Shown: positions 43,599 to 52,603 of the stretch, piece after piece
How positions within the stretch are numbered: position 1 is the first letter of the stretch
How the letters are laid out: each line of letters starts with the position of its first letter
Assembly (NCBI RefSeq): GCF_002646595.1
Contig: NZ_PDUD01000040.1
Location: 62,001-126,000, forward strand
Direction: 5' to 3'
Source of the DNA: Flavilitoribacter nigricans DSM 23189 = NBRC 102662
Lineage (GTDB): Bacteria > Bacteroidota > Bacteroidia > Chitinophagales > Saprospiraceae
DNA length: 64,000 nucleotides
The notes under the pieces: generated by a model
Database searches by the model: none
The model's input: only the letters and a program-made list of their open reading frames with translations
What the model was told of the DNA's origin: nothing
Translations under genes and position numbers: made by a program

Positions 43599-44630
43599 TT
43601 ATGACTGATCATTAGCAGCGGAAGGGGATTCCGTTCCGCAGGATTTCCGGATCTTCAATTTGGCATCCATGATCACTTTTATACAGGGGCGGTCGGGTTC
43701 CACCATGCGGTTGAGCAGGAGTTCCGTGGCCCTCCTTCCTATTTCGAAACCGTCCTGGTGGACGGCCGTTAACGGCGGATTCAGCGATTCCGACCAATAC
43801 ATGTCGTCAAAACCGACGATGGCGATATCCTTGGGGATATGAAGTTCCCGGGCGTGAATGGCCCGCAGCGCCCCCAGGGTCAGCAGATTGTTTCCGGTAA
43901 ACAGGGCCGTGGGCGGATGTTCCATATCCAGAAAGGTATTGGTGGACTCTACCCCACTCTGAAAATCGGAGGATCTGGTGATGATCAGGTCCTCCTCTAC
44001 CGGGATGCCACTTTCCAGCAGTGCTCTCTTGTAACCGGCCAGTCTGGCTTTGGTGGTGGGAATATCCCACTGACCGCCAACGTGGCCGATCCGCCGGTGT
44101 CCCAGATCGATCAGATGTTTGATCGCTCCGTATGCCGCTTCCTCATTGTTCACCTTCACCACATCTACTTCTACCCCGGCAATATCCCGGTCCACACAGG
44201 TAACCTGGTAGCCGGACTTGACCAGTTCCGTAACCTTTTGGTCATCGTTATTCACCGGCGCCACAATGAATCCGTTGACGCCTTCCGCCTTCAGAATGTC
44301 GATGTACATTTCGGAGCGGGCCTTGTTTTGGGAAAAATTGCCGATGATGACGGAATAGCCCTTGTTATAGGCCGCCAGTTCGATCCCTTTGACCATATCC
44401 ACGTAGAACGGATTTTCGATGTCCGGCAACACCAATCCGATCAGTTTACTTTCCTTGCCTTTGGACCGCAATCGCTGGGCCACCCGGCTCGGCCGGTAGT
44501 TCAATTCTTTAATGGCTTTCTGAACCTTATGCTGGGTATCCATCTGCACCCGGCTGTCGCCGTTGATGACCCTGGAAACGGTGGCCGTCGAAACGCCCGC
44601 TCTCTTCGCTACATCTTTCAGATTTGCCAT
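43599..44630 (-). CDS. LacI-family transcriptional regulator
   Basis: A 343-aa protein. The N-terminal helix-turn-helix is canonical (LKDVAKRAGVSTATVSRVIN, residues 4-23, with the hinge region to about 60) and is followed by a periplasmic-binding-protein-like effector domain (IGLVLPDIENPFY onward, ending near ILLNR-type residues). It heads the lyase-pdxA-kinase-symporter operon, 11 bp before the lyase gene. Two LacI-type palindromes lie just upstream of its start, so autoregulation of the operon in response to a pathway intermediate is likely. Confidence 0.95.
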   Translation of the reverse strand: MANLKDVAKRAGVSTATVSRVINGDSRVQMDTQHKVQKAIKELNYRPSRVAQRLRSKGKESKLIGLVLPDIENPFYVDMVKGIELAAYNKGYSVIIGNFSQNKARSEMYIDILKAEGVNGFIVAPVNNDDQKVTELVKSGYQVTCVDRDIAGVEVDVVKVNNEEAAYGAIKHLIDLGHRRIGHVGGQWDIPTTKARLAGYKRALLESGIPVEEDLIITRSSDFQSGVESTNTFLDMEHPPTALFTGNNLLTLGALRAIHARELHIPKDIAIVGFDDMYWSESLNPPLTAVHQDGFEIGRRATELLLNRMVEPDRPCIKVIMDAKLKIRKSCGTESPSAANDQS

Positions 44631-44644
44631 AAAATGTCGTTTAA

Positions 44645-44660
44645 ATGTAATCGTTTACAT
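44645..44660. promoter_or_regulatory. LacI-type operator candidate O1
   Basis: ATGTAATCGTTTACAT is a CG-centred palindrome with one mismatched pair, the form bound by LacI/GalR proteins. It lies 15 bp upstream of the start of the lacI-family gene, a repression-competent position. Confidence 0.75.
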
Positions 44661-44712
44661 GAATTAAGTACTTGTTCTTCAATTATTTATACTCTGAAAA
44701 AAGGCACTTATT

Positions 44713-44726
44713 TGTAAGCGTTTTCA
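44713..44726. promoter_or_regulatory. LacI-type operator candidate O2
   Basis: TGTAAGCGTTTTCA shares the TGTAA-CG-TT-CA pattern of O1 with more mismatches. Its centre is 67 bp from that of O1, so two dimers could bind on a similar DNA face (67 bp is about 6.4 turns, so not exactly phased). Confidence 0.5.
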
Positions 44727-45094
44727 TAAATATAAGCATAAGTTTTTAATGTCCTATGAAATCACTTATTTAAAATGAAAATTAACATCTTCATAGAGGC
44801 AACGTATTATGTTGCCAGCAGACCAGGGTCAACCAAAGAATATTTTGAAGACCTCCCCTCAGTATCGCCCCAAAAGACCATAATGGAAATAAATGTTCGG
44901 TATGGTGATATCGTGACGATCATTCGGCCGGCCAGCGCTCCTTCCGGAAGCGAAAAAGCGCTGCTAATTCCTCCATATAAAAACCGCCATTAGCTTTTTC
45001 CGATCTATCGATCAAATACCACCAAATACCTGTTGCAATAGGAAGCGGGAAATAAACCAGCCAGGGCTATTTCCCGCCATTAGAACCGAACAAG
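44727..45094. other. Intergenic, no supported gene
   Basis: Holds the far upstream region of the divergent lacI operon and the promoter region of the DUF1232 gene. One short open frame (44775-44993, 72 aa) shows no recognisable motif and low-complexity translation; I do not call it a gene. Confidence 0.5.
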
Positions 45095-45472
45095 ATGTCC
45101 ATACAAAAACGATTTCTGAATTGGGTAAAGGGCTTAAAAAAGGAATTAAAAGCCCTGCGGGTAGCCGTCAGCCATAATCTGGTACCCTGGTACGCCAGGT
45201 TAATCATTTTATTCACGGTAGCCTATGCGCTGAGTCCGATCGACCTGATCCCGGATTTTATTCCGATCTTGGGATGGATCGACGATCTGCTGATCGTTCC
45301 GGTGCTGATCGCGCTGGCCATCCGACTTATCCCGGCGGAAACAATGGATCGATGCCGGGCCATGGCGGAAACGATCACCTTCGATAAAAAGAAGAACTGG
45401 CTGGCCGGTAGTCTGATCATCCTACTTTGGTTACTGGCCGCCTACTGGCTGTATAGCAAATGGAGATCCTGA
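45095..45472 (+). CDS. DUF1232 (YkvA-like) membrane protein
   Basis: A 125-aa protein. The family motif YALSPIDLIPDFIPILGWID lies at about 47-66, inside the first hydrophobic region, and a C-terminal transmembrane helix follows (about 103-120, LIILLWLLAAYWLY). The N-terminus is basic and cytosolic. DUF1232 proteins are small membrane proteins of unknown function found across bacteria and plants. It lies 23 bp upstream of the thiolase gene on the same strand, so the two are probably cotranscribed, without a clear functional link. Confidence 0.92.
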   Translation: MSIQKRFLNWVKGLKKELKALRVAVSHNLVPWYARLIILFTVAYALSPIDLIPDFIPILGWIDDLLIVPVLIALAIRLIPAETMDRCRAMAETITFDKKKNWLAGSLIILLWLLAAYWLYSKWRS

Positions 45473-45495
45473 GATCCGGATAAATGTATACGATT

Positions 45496-46758
45496 ATGAA
45501 AAAATCAGCAAAAGAAGTCTGGCTGGTCGCCGGACGCAGAAGCCCCTTCGCCAAAGTGGATACGGCGTTTAAGGATCTCGGTGCCATCGAGTTGTCCGTG
45601 CCCGTCGTTCGGGCTATGGTTACCGAACAATCCCTCAGCCCGGATTTTTTGATCTGGGGTTCCGTCGCGCCCAATCTGGGCTACAGCAATATCGGTCGGG
45701 AAGTCGTAATGGATGCCGGGCTGGACCAACGTATTCCCGCTTTTACGACCATCATGGCCTGCAGCACCAGTATGCTCGCCGCGATGGAAGCCGCCTCCAT
45801 GGTCGGTGAAGATACCGTCGCGCTGGTGGGTGGTGTTGAAAGTATGAGCCGGGTGCAACTCGGTCTGAGTCAGAATTTTTCCGACTGGCTACGGCGCCTC
45901 TTCCAGGCCAGATCCTTTTCGGACAAACTGAACCAGTTGGGCCGGTTGAAATTTCGGGATATCCGCCTGCACATTCCCAGTGTATCCAACCGTAGCACCG
46001 GACTGAGCATGGGCGAGCATTCCGAGATCACCACCCAGCGTCTGGAAATCGCCAGGGCGCCCCAGGATGAGATCGCCCTGCAAAGTCACCAGCGCTACCT
46101 ACAGGCCCGGGAGCGGGGCTTTTTCACCGACCTGCTGACCCCGGTAAACGGTTTGGACCAGGATACCATTCCCCGGCAGGATACCAGTCTGGAAAAACTG
46201 GCTAAACTCCGCCCGGTATTCGATCGAACGGAGCGGGGCACCCACACCGCCGGAAATTCGTCCCTGCTTACGGACGGGGCCGCCGGATTGTGGGTAACGG
46301 GTGCCAAGGGCCTGGATCGCTTCTCCGAGGCCCGTTATGCGGTGAAGGTGATCGATTGGGAACAAGCGGCCGTAAACATCGAAGCGGACGGATTGCTGAT
46401 GGCGACGACCTACGCCATCCCGCGCCTGCTCGCCCGCCACGGTCTGAAGCTGGCGGATATCGACCTCTGGGAGATCCACGAAGCTTTCGGGGCGCAGGTA
46501 CTCGCGAATGTGCAACTCATTCAGGATCCGGCGCATCTGGAAAAAGCCGGTGTCTCCTCCAACCTAGGCCCATTTCCCTGGGAACGGCTCAATCCCAACG
46601 GCGGCAGCATTTCCATTGGTCACCCATTCGGAGCCACCGGAGCCCGTATTCTCAGTCAGGCGGTTAAAGAACTGGCCGGGATGGAAAAAGGGAAGAAAGC
46701 GATCGTAAGCGTATGCGCCGACGGGGGGCTGGGTACGGTCATGTTACTGGAGCATTAA
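45496..46758 (+). CDS. Thiolase, acetyl-CoA C-acyltransferase family
   Basis: I choose the ATG at 45496 (420 aa); another in-frame ATG at 45484 adds four residues. The nucleophilic Cys89 sits in TIMACSTSM. The C-terminal half shows EIHEAFGAQVL (catalytic His), NPNGGSISIGHPFGATGAR and VCADGGLG (second Cys, a CxGGxG-like motif with Asp in place of Gly). All catalytic positions are present. It would perform the thiolytic last step of beta-oxidation or acetoacetyl-CoA formation. No hydratase or dehydrogenase partner gene is near. Confidence 0.92.
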   Translation: MKKSAKEVWLVAGRRSPFAKVDTAFKDLGAIELSVPVVRAMVTEQSLSPDFLIWGSVAPNLGYSNIGREVVMDAGLDQRIPAFTTIMACSTSMLAAMEAASMVGEDTVALVGGVESMSRVQLGLSQNFSDWLRRLFQARSFSDKLNQLGRLKFRDIRLHIPSVSNRSTGLSMGEHSEITTQRLEIARAPQDEIALQSHQRYLQARERGFFTDLLTPVNGLDQDTIPRQDTSLEKLAKLRPVFDRTERGTHTAGNSSLLTDGAAGLWVTGAKGLDRFSEARYAVKVIDWEQAAVNIEADGLLMATTYAIPRLLARHGLKLADIDLWEIHEAFGAQVLANVQLIQDPAHLEKAGVSSNLGPFPWERLNPNGGSISIGHPFGATGARILSQAVKELAGMEKGKKAIVSVCADGGLGTVMLLEH

Positions 46759-46886
46759 AAACCGGTGCGCTGCAAAATTGAAATATCGTTAAGGTCTTTC
46801 TAAAAACCATTGCCCGTTCATCCAATTGATACCGGCCGGTGTTCTTATTCAGGCAATTTAGCCATTGAAAACAATTGAAGATCTTT

Positions 46887-47195
46887 ATGAGCATGACCAG
46901 ATTATTAGCGGCTTTGGGTTTATTTATGCTGACCCTGAACGCCTGCTCGGCACCCGAAAAAGCCCCGGACCATTTCATCAAAGGAACGGTGGAAGGTATT
47001 CAAAACGGAAAAGACGGATATACGGCTAAGATCAAAACGGAGGACAATGAGACTTACTTCGTCACGGTCAGTACCGCCAACCTAAGCGATCCCACGCAAT
47101 ACAAAGCGGTGGAGATCGGATCGGTCATCGAAGTCCAGGGAGATGAATGGACTATGGGAGAGGATAAGCAAATCACCGTCCGGCAAATGAAGTAA
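46887..47195 (+). CDS. Small lipoprotein, OB-fold-like
   Basis: The best start is the ATG at 46887 (102 aa); the longer frame from 46875 needs a TTG. An SpII signal ends at LNAC (about residue 20). The mature part of about 80 residues is all beta (IKGTVEGIQNGKDGYTAKI, YKAVEIGSVIEVQGDEWTM), resembling small OB-fold stress lipoproteins. There is no catalytic motif and no named family I can recognise. It stands alone. Confidence 0.7.
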   Translation: MSMTRLLAALGLFMLTLNACSAPEKAPDHFIKGTVEGIQNGKDGYTAKIKTEDNETYFVTVSTANLSDPTQYKAVEIGSVIEVQGDEWTMGEDKQITVRQMK

Positions 47196-47674
47196 GTGGC
47201 CGCAAACGGGGATACCTTGTGCCAATCAGGAATTGAACCTGGAATTAATGTCCCTTTGGGCACAAAAATTTTGGTAGCAAAATAATTATTTCCCGGCTGA
47301 GGTGCCGTAGATACGCCCTGTAAAACCATATTGCGTACCTACGGCACGCTGAGCCTACCGAATTATTGGACGGACTACCTGTATTTCGTCCCTACAGGAC
47401 TTTTAACTCCTGATTCGCATACCACGTCCCTTTCAAGATTCCACCGGCCAACTCTACGCTACCGATGAAAACAACTGGATCCCTTAGGGTTTTCTGAATC
47501 ATCGCAACCGCCAACGCAGTAAATTATACGGACCGAAGCAGTTTGGAGAATTCTGACTGTTACAAGTACGCCAAAACCAAATCACTTCGCGCCATGTATT
47601 TTTAACGGGTACATCGTTTTTTTGAATAGCTTTAGGGTTTGATTTATTAAATCTATAAATACCCTTTAGTGCTT
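47196..47674. other. Intergenic with repeat copy B
   Basis: No gene is supported. The first 220 bp carry the dispersed palindromic element (copy B); the remainder is unremarkable AT-richer sequence holding the promoter region of the NamZ-like gene. Confidence 0.6.
47295..47420. repeat. Dispersed palindromic element, copy B
   Basis: The imperfect hairpin at 47295-47355 has the same loop and right arm as copy A (47319-47350 identical to 325-356). The downstream arm (47341-47420, containing TCGTCCCTAC and ACTTTT) matches the reverse complement of 241-317 of copy A over about 75 bp. The left hairpin arm is degenerate here and perfect in copy A. Confidence 0.8.
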
Positions 47675-48889
47675 ATGCGATGGATAATTCTTATCCTGTT
47701 AACCGGCCTGCTCGCCTGCCGTCCGGTTGCTACCAATAATGAACTCCACCAGGAACCCGAAAAGAAGATACTAACCGGCGCCGACCAAACGGAGCGGTAC
47801 CTACCCTATCTGGAAGGAAAGAACGTGGCCATTATGGCTAACCCCACTTCCATTATCGGAGCGACCCACCTCGTGGATAGTCTGCTGGCCCTGAACGTCA
47901 ATATAGTCAAGGTATTTGGCCCGGAGCACGGTTTTCGGGGAAATGCCAGCGCCGGGGTCAAGGTGAAAGACGAGATCGATACCCAGACCGGCGTCCCGAT
48001 CATTTCCCTCTACGGTTCCAAAAATAAACCAACGGCGGAAGACCTCGCCGATGTCGATGTACTGATCTACGATCTGCAGGACGTTGGGGTGCGTTTCTAT
48101 ACCAATATCAACGCTTTGTCGCGGCTGATGGAAGCCTGCGCCGCCAACGGCAAAGAGCTATTGATCCTGGATCGCCCCAACCCGAATGCTTATCTGATCG
48201 ATGGTCCGATCCTAGATATGCAGTATAAGTCGGGGATCGGGATGTTTCCCCTACCGATGTCCCACGGGCTCACGGTTGCCGAATTTGCCCAGATGGCCAA
48301 CGGGGAAGGCTGGCTTACCGATCAGGTGAAATGCCCGCTGAAGATCATACCGGTAGCCAATTATACGCACGAGATGCCCTATACCCTACCGGTGCCTCCT
48401 TCGCCCAATCTCAATTCCCAGCAATCGGTATTGCTTTATCCTTCCATGTGTATGTTTGAAGGGACCTACCTTAATCACGGACGGGGCACTTATACCCCCT
48501 TTGCGGTGATCGGCAGCCCCGAGCTGAAGGGCATTTACGAATTTTCCTATACGCCTACCGGTATCAAGGGCATGGCCGAAACGCCACTGTTCATGGACCA
48601 GGCATGCTACGGCCTGGACCTGCGGGAGTACGATACCGATCTCCTCCGGCAAAAAGGTCAGATCAACCTCCAGTGGATCATGGAATTGTACCAGGCCCAT
48701 CCGCATAAGGAAAAGTTTTTCGATTCGAGCCTGAGTAACCAGATGGGCGTTATTGAAAAACTGATCGGGAACGGTTTGTTCCGGAAACAACTCCAGGAAG
48801 GCGCCTCAGAAGCGGAGATCCGGGCCAGTTGGGAACCCGGCCTCAGTGAGTATAAAAAAATGCGGGAAAAATACCTGTTGTACCCCTGA
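47675..48889 (+). CDS. namZ-like: NamZ-like exo-N-acetylmuramidase (DUF1343, GH171)
   Basis: I choose the ATG at 47675 (404 aa) over an upstream GTG at 47669. An SpII signal ends at LLAC. DUF1343 spans the mature protein: GKNVAIMANPTS, VFGPEHGFRGNASAG, YDLQDVGVRFYTNI, LDRPNPN and LNHGRGTYTPF are conserved family segments. Characterized members are exo-beta-N-acetylmuramidases that release terminal MurNAc from peptidoglycan fragments, for cell-wall turnover or scavenging. No MurNAc-recycling genes adjoin. An intrinsic terminator follows 65 bp later. Confidence 0.88.
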   Translation: MRWIILILLTGLLACRPVATNNELHQEPEKKILTGADQTERYLPYLEGKNVAIMANPTSIIGATHLVDSLLALNVNIVKVFGPEHGFRGNASAGVKVKDEIDTQTGVPIISLYGSKNKPTAEDLADVDVLIYDLQDVGVRFYTNINALSRLMEACAANGKELLILDRPNPNAYLIDGPILDMQYKSGIGMFPLPMSHGLTVAEFAQMANGEGWLTDQVKCPLKIIPVANYTHEMPYTLPVPPSPNLNSQQSVLLYPSMCMFEGTYLNHGRGTYTPFAVIGSPELKGIYEFSYTPTGIKGMAETPLFMDQACYGLDLREYDTDLLRQKGQINLQWIMELYQAHPHKEKFFDSSLSNQMGVIEKLIGNGLFRKQLQEGASEAEIRASWEPGLSEYKKMREKYLLYP

Positions 48890-48954
48890 TCACCGGTACC
48901 ATAATTTATTGTGAATATCCGTACGGACGCCAGTTGCCGTACTCTTATCTCAAC

Positions 48955-49008
48955 GCCCCGGGACATACCGTTTCAACAGCAATGGTACGAGTCCCGGGGC
49001 TTTGTTTT
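48955..49008 (+). terminator. Strong intrinsic terminator
   Basis: A perfect 10-bp GC-rich stem (48955-48964 and 48991-49000), extended by a TACC/GGTA pairing, is followed by TTTGTTTT. It lies 65 bp after the NamZ-like gene and ends its transcript. Confidence 0.85.
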
Positions 49009-49179
49009 GCCCAACCTAATGCGCCTCCAGGATCCGAAGGAGTATGAAGTAAATACTGCACGTTTTTCTTATCTTTAAAGATCGTCCGATCCGGGAGGTA
49101 GCTTCACCTCCGCCACATGGTTCCACTACTGCATGTCTATTGCAATTCAGGCATAGAATAAACCCTTAAAATCGGAATC

Positions 49180-50076
49180 ATGAGATCTTTGATGTTAAGC
49201 TTAAATGTGCTCTTTTTGCTACCGGTTTTCGCGCAAACCGGATATCTTAAGGAAAGTCCCCAACTGGCTTACTGGGAATTAGGCCGGAGATCCGAAGTGG
49301 TGATCATCCTGCACGGCGGGCCCGGTGTGGAACATACTTACCTGCGGCCGGAATTCGACGTTTTGAAAAGGTCCGCCCGGATCATTTATTACGATCAGAG
49401 GGGCTGTGGCCGGAGCAAAGCGGGATCGCGCTATCTGTGGCAAGACCATATGAGTGATCTGAAACGCATGATCCGGGAACACGCCCCCGGCCAAAAAGTC
49501 TTTCTGGCCGGCTCTTCTTGGGGAAGCCTGCTGGCGCTACTTTACGCCTATCATTACCCGGAGGATATCAAGGGATTGATCCTTTCCGGCCTGGTACCCT
49601 GGATGGGAAAAGGTAAGGATATCCGGGACCGCCCCTACTTGCAGCACCGGGACCCCGAAGAACAGCCCGATCCCGTCATTCGAAAATTTCCCCTGCAGGA
49701 ACATAAATGGGTAGAGGCAATAGCTGAGAACGGAGATCTGGTCCGCCGTAAAGTGCCCATTGAGAAGGAAGTCTACGCCTTTCGGGGGCCGATCCGAAGT
49801 CATACCGTGGTAAGTATGGAAAGTGCGCCGGTAATGGACAGCCTGCATCGCATCCAACTCCCGGCCCTGATCCTGAACGGCTCGGATCCCTGCCGTTACT
49901 TATCCGCGGTGAATGAATACGCCCTGGTCTTACCCCAATCGGAGATCGTTTATTTCGATGGAGCCTGCCACGATCCCTGGTTTTCTGATCCTCAAAAATT
50001 CCGTCAGGTCGGGAATGCCTTTATTAGAAGGGTGAAAAAACAATCCCGGAAAGCCGGCAGGTTATCCCGGAAATAA
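49180..50076 (+). CDS. Secreted alpha/beta hydrolase, prolyl-peptidase-like
   Basis: A 298-aa protein with a signal peptide (about 1-18). The oxyanion motif HGGPG (45-49), nucleophile Ser113 in GSSWGS, Asp236 (LNGSDPCRY) and His264 (GACHDPWF) form a full catalytic set. HGGPG and DQRGCGRS are typical of the proline iminopeptidase (S33) branch, though other esterases share them. It is likely periplasmic. It stands alone, with a terminator upstream and a convergent gene downstream. Confidence 0.85.
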   Translation: MRSLMLSLNVLFLLPVFAQTGYLKESPQLAYWELGRRSEVVIILHGGPGVEHTYLRPEFDVLKRSARIIYYDQRGCGRSKAGSRYLWQDHMSDLKRMIREHAPGQKVFLAGSSWGSLLALLYAYHYPEDIKGLILSGLVPWMGKGKDIRDRPYLQHRDPEEQPDPVIRKFPLQEHKWVEAIAENGDLVRRKVPIEKEVYAFRGPIRSHTVVSMESAPVMDSLHRIQLPALILNGSDPCRYLSAVNEYALVLPQSEIVYFDGACHDPWFSDPQKFRQVGNAFIRRVKKQSRKAGRLSRK

Positions 50077-50169
50077 ACCGATCAGGGAAGCGAAATGCGG
50101 AAAGTCTCTTACTGTAGATATAATTCGAAAAATACGGTGGGTACTGGATAGTGGTTAGACGTTGACAGC

Positions 50170-50553
50170 CTAGTTGCCCGAAGCGTTTCGGCGACCTTTA
50201 ATGCGCTCCGCCACCAGGGCTTCGATAGATTCGGGCTGTTCTGTTTTCAAAAGATTCTGAGCCAGGAAACTGCGGTATCCACCGTCACCCACACTCCAGA
50301 AAATGATCTGCTCCGGATGATCGGGACGCGGCATGACCGTGGTTTTCCCTTCGGGTAGGAACGCCGGATTCAGGGTAGCTAATTTGCGAACCACTACCCC
50401 ATCTTTACGCTGAAAAACGACATAAACGAGGTTCTTTAGCATGTCTTCCTGCAGGCGCCGTACCATCCGCACTTTGCGGCGGGCCCACGACCGGCTCAGT
50501 CCCAGACGGACCAGCTTATCGTACAAATTTTCCCTTGCTGCCAGATCGTTCAT
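50170..50553 (-). CDS. DUF2693-like SH3-barrel protein
   Basis: A 127-aa protein. The helical N-terminus (about 1-40, Arg-rich) is followed by a beta region, YVVFQRKDGVVVRKLATLNP and IIFWSVGDGGYRSFLAQNLL, matching the DUF2693 pattern (a KDG-type strand, a TLNPAFLP loop, and a W-x4-GG-x-RSF closing strand). These small Bacteroidota proteins of unknown function are often found on mobile elements or phage; here no mobile genes adjoin. The basic N-terminus could bind nucleic acid. It is transcribed against both neighbours. Confidence 0.65.
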   Translation of the reverse strand: MNDLAARENLYDKLVRLGLSRSWARRKVRMVRRLQEDMLKNLVYVVFQRKDGVVVRKLATLNPAFLPEGKTTVMPRPDHPEQIIFWSVGDGGYRSFLAQNLLKTEQPESIEALVAERIKGRRNASGN

Positions 50554-50962
50554 TTCTTTAACTTTTACTCTGAATATTAAACACTTAAACCAATAAAAAG
50601 TTCCATTTTAAACTTTTCAAAACAAGCCTTTTTCAGATTCAAAAATACAGCTCCCAGGCAGTACTACAGCCAGTCATAAAAGCTCCGGTACAGCAACCAA
50701 AAAAGTGGTAATTCCAACAAATCCAAACCTACCCCTACCTACTGATTAACAACCTATTGCAGAAAAATCCCCGCCTTCAAAAAGAACTCGCTTCCCAAAA
50801 CAAGAGTTTAATAGACACTACGCAAAGCGCTTCGGGATTTTCCGAAAGGTTTTGCTCAAAACCAAAGGAGCGCCAGACCGATATCGGATATCACCGGAAA
50901 ACGAAGGGCGAGCGCTCCATTTTAATCACTGAATGGCCCCCGATTCACACAAGACTACAATT
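50554..50962. other. Divergent intergenic region
   Basis: AT-rich upstream region shared by the DUF2693-like gene and the M20 peptidase gene. A 69-aa frame at 50757-50966 has no family features and overlaps the peptidase start, so it is not called. No operator or consensus promoter was recognised. Confidence 0.5.
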
Positions 50963-52420
50963 ATGATCCTGAAATATTTTTTTGCCATCGCCATAGTCTG
51001 CGGACTGGTACCACAGGGTTTCGGCCAGAACAGCCCGCCCAACAACCTAACCGTAAGTTTTAAAGGACAGCAACTCAGTATGACTGAAGTGCTGAGCCAC
51101 TACCTGCAGATCCCATCCGTCAGCGGCAATGAGAAAGAAGCCGGACAGTTCCTCCAACAGATCTCTAAGGAGAACGGACTGTATATTACTCCGATGGGGC
51201 AGGAAAACGGAAATTTCAATTTTGCCGCCTCCATTGCTCCGCTTTCTCCGGAGCTTCCGAATATCATTTTCCTGAACCACCTGGATGTCGTTCCGGCCGG
51301 TGATAGTGCCCAGTGGACTCATCCTCCGTTTTCCGGTAAAGTCCTGGACGGCGATATCTGGGGACGGGGAGCTTTTGATAATAAAGGACCGGCCATTATG
51401 CAACTTTTCAGCATTATTGAAACTGCCCGCCAATTCCAGGGCACCCAGCTTCCTTTCAACGTGACCCTGCTGGCCGTTTCCTGCGAAGAGACGCAGTGCG
51501 AAGGAGGTATCCGGTACGTTCTGGATAATTTCCTGGAACAACTAAACCCTACCGTGGTGATCGGAGAAGGCCCGCCCTCGATCGACCAGGTGCTGAAAAG
51601 CGATCCCGATCAGGATTTATTCGGTATTTCCGTGGCACACAAGCGACCGCTCTGGCTGGAGCTGGAACTGAAAGTAACCACCTCCGGTCACGGTTCCGTT
51701 ACTCCCGTGGAATACGCTAATAAGGAAATGGTGCTGGCGCTGGATCGACTACTGAAACGCAAACAAAAAGCCATCTACACCCCGGTAAACGTCGACCTGC
51801 TGAAACAGCTGGGCCAACTGGAAAAAGGAGTGAATGCCTTTGCCCTGAAAAACCCCAAATTTTTCAAATGGGCGATCATTCCCAAAGTCCGGAAACAACC
51901 GGAAATGTTCGCATTGTTCTCCAATACCGTCACGCTTACGCGAATGGACAGCCACAACGACGTCATCAACGTCATTCCCTCCAAGATCACCGCCCACCTG
52001 GATTGCCGGCTGATGCCCGGACAAACTACGTCGGATTTTATTAAAGAAGTGAGGCAACGGCTGCGCAATGACGACATCTACGTAACGGTGGTACACGAAG
52101 CCCCCGCCATGACTCCTTCGGATGATAACCACCCCTTTTATCAATTCCTGGCCGGCTCCCTCAAAGCGGCTTATCCGGATGCCGAACCGATCTCCATTAT
52201 GCAACCCAATTTTAACGATCTCGGTCAGTTCCGCGCGCGGGGGATTACCGCCTTTGCCAGTACGCCCATCCGAATGGACCGGGAATATCTGAATAGCATC
52301 CACCAGTTCAACGAAAGGATACCGGTTGCAGCGCTGGAAGAAGGAGAAGCGGTGTTTCGCGATTTCATTTTGAAGTGTATCAATTCCGAACCACTACCGA
52401 ATGATATGGTCCGTAAATAA
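50963..52420 (+). CDS. M20-family metallopeptidase (PM20D1-like)
   Basis: The ATG at 50963 (485 aa) is preferred because it begins directly with the signal peptide (about 1-21). An M20 di-zinc peptidase: His106 and Asp108 in NHLDVVP, Asp139 in GRGAFDNKGP, Glu175/Glu176 in CEETQCEGG and a late His in NSIHQFNER are the metal and catalytic residues. The dimerization domain (about 240-340) starts at KRPLWLELEL. Overall length and motifs resemble the PM20D1/carboxypeptidase S branch, which cleaves or condenses N-acyl amino acids and peptides. Export makes it periplasmic. Confidence 0.9.
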   Translation: MILKYFFAIAIVCGLVPQGFGQNSPPNNLTVSFKGQQLSMTEVLSHYLQIPSVSGNEKEAGQFLQQISKENGLYITPMGQENGNFNFAASIAPLSPELPNIIFLNHLDVVPAGDSAQWTHPPFSGKVLDGDIWGRGAFDNKGPAIMQLFSIIETARQFQGTQLPFNVTLLAVSCEETQCEGGIRYVLDNFLEQLNPTVVIGEGPPSIDQVLKSDPDQDLFGISVAHKRPLWLELELKVTTSGHGSVTPVEYANKEMVLALDRLLKRKQKAIYTPVNVDLLKQLGQLEKGVNAFALKNPKFFKWAIIPKVRKQPEMFALFSNTVTLTRMDSHNDVINVIPSKITAHLDCRLMPGQTTSDFIKEVRQRLRNDDIYVTVVHEAPAMTPSDDNHPFYQFLAGSLKAAYPDAEPISIMQPNFNDLGQFRARGITAFASTPIRMDREYLNSIHQFNERIPVAALEEGEAVFRDFILKCINSEPLPNDMVRK

Positions 52421-52603
52421 AGGCCGGACGGGTGTTTCGATACTCTCGCTACGCACAAGCCGGTGGAATTAGGGTATGGTTTTTGGAAAACCGGATACGG
52501 CCGCTATATTAGTGTTTGGATTTCGACTACCGGATCTGACGGTAATAGGCATGATCCGGACTCCGTTACCAGAAACCATATCATTAATTACGACCAACCA
52601 CTT

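Noticed and set aside
44775-44993. 72-aa plus-strand frame
   Set aside because: Short, no motif, no neighbour support; sits in the intergenic region behind the lacI operators.
50757-50966. 69-aa plus-strand frame
   Set aside because: No recognisable features and runs into the start of the M20 peptidase gene.
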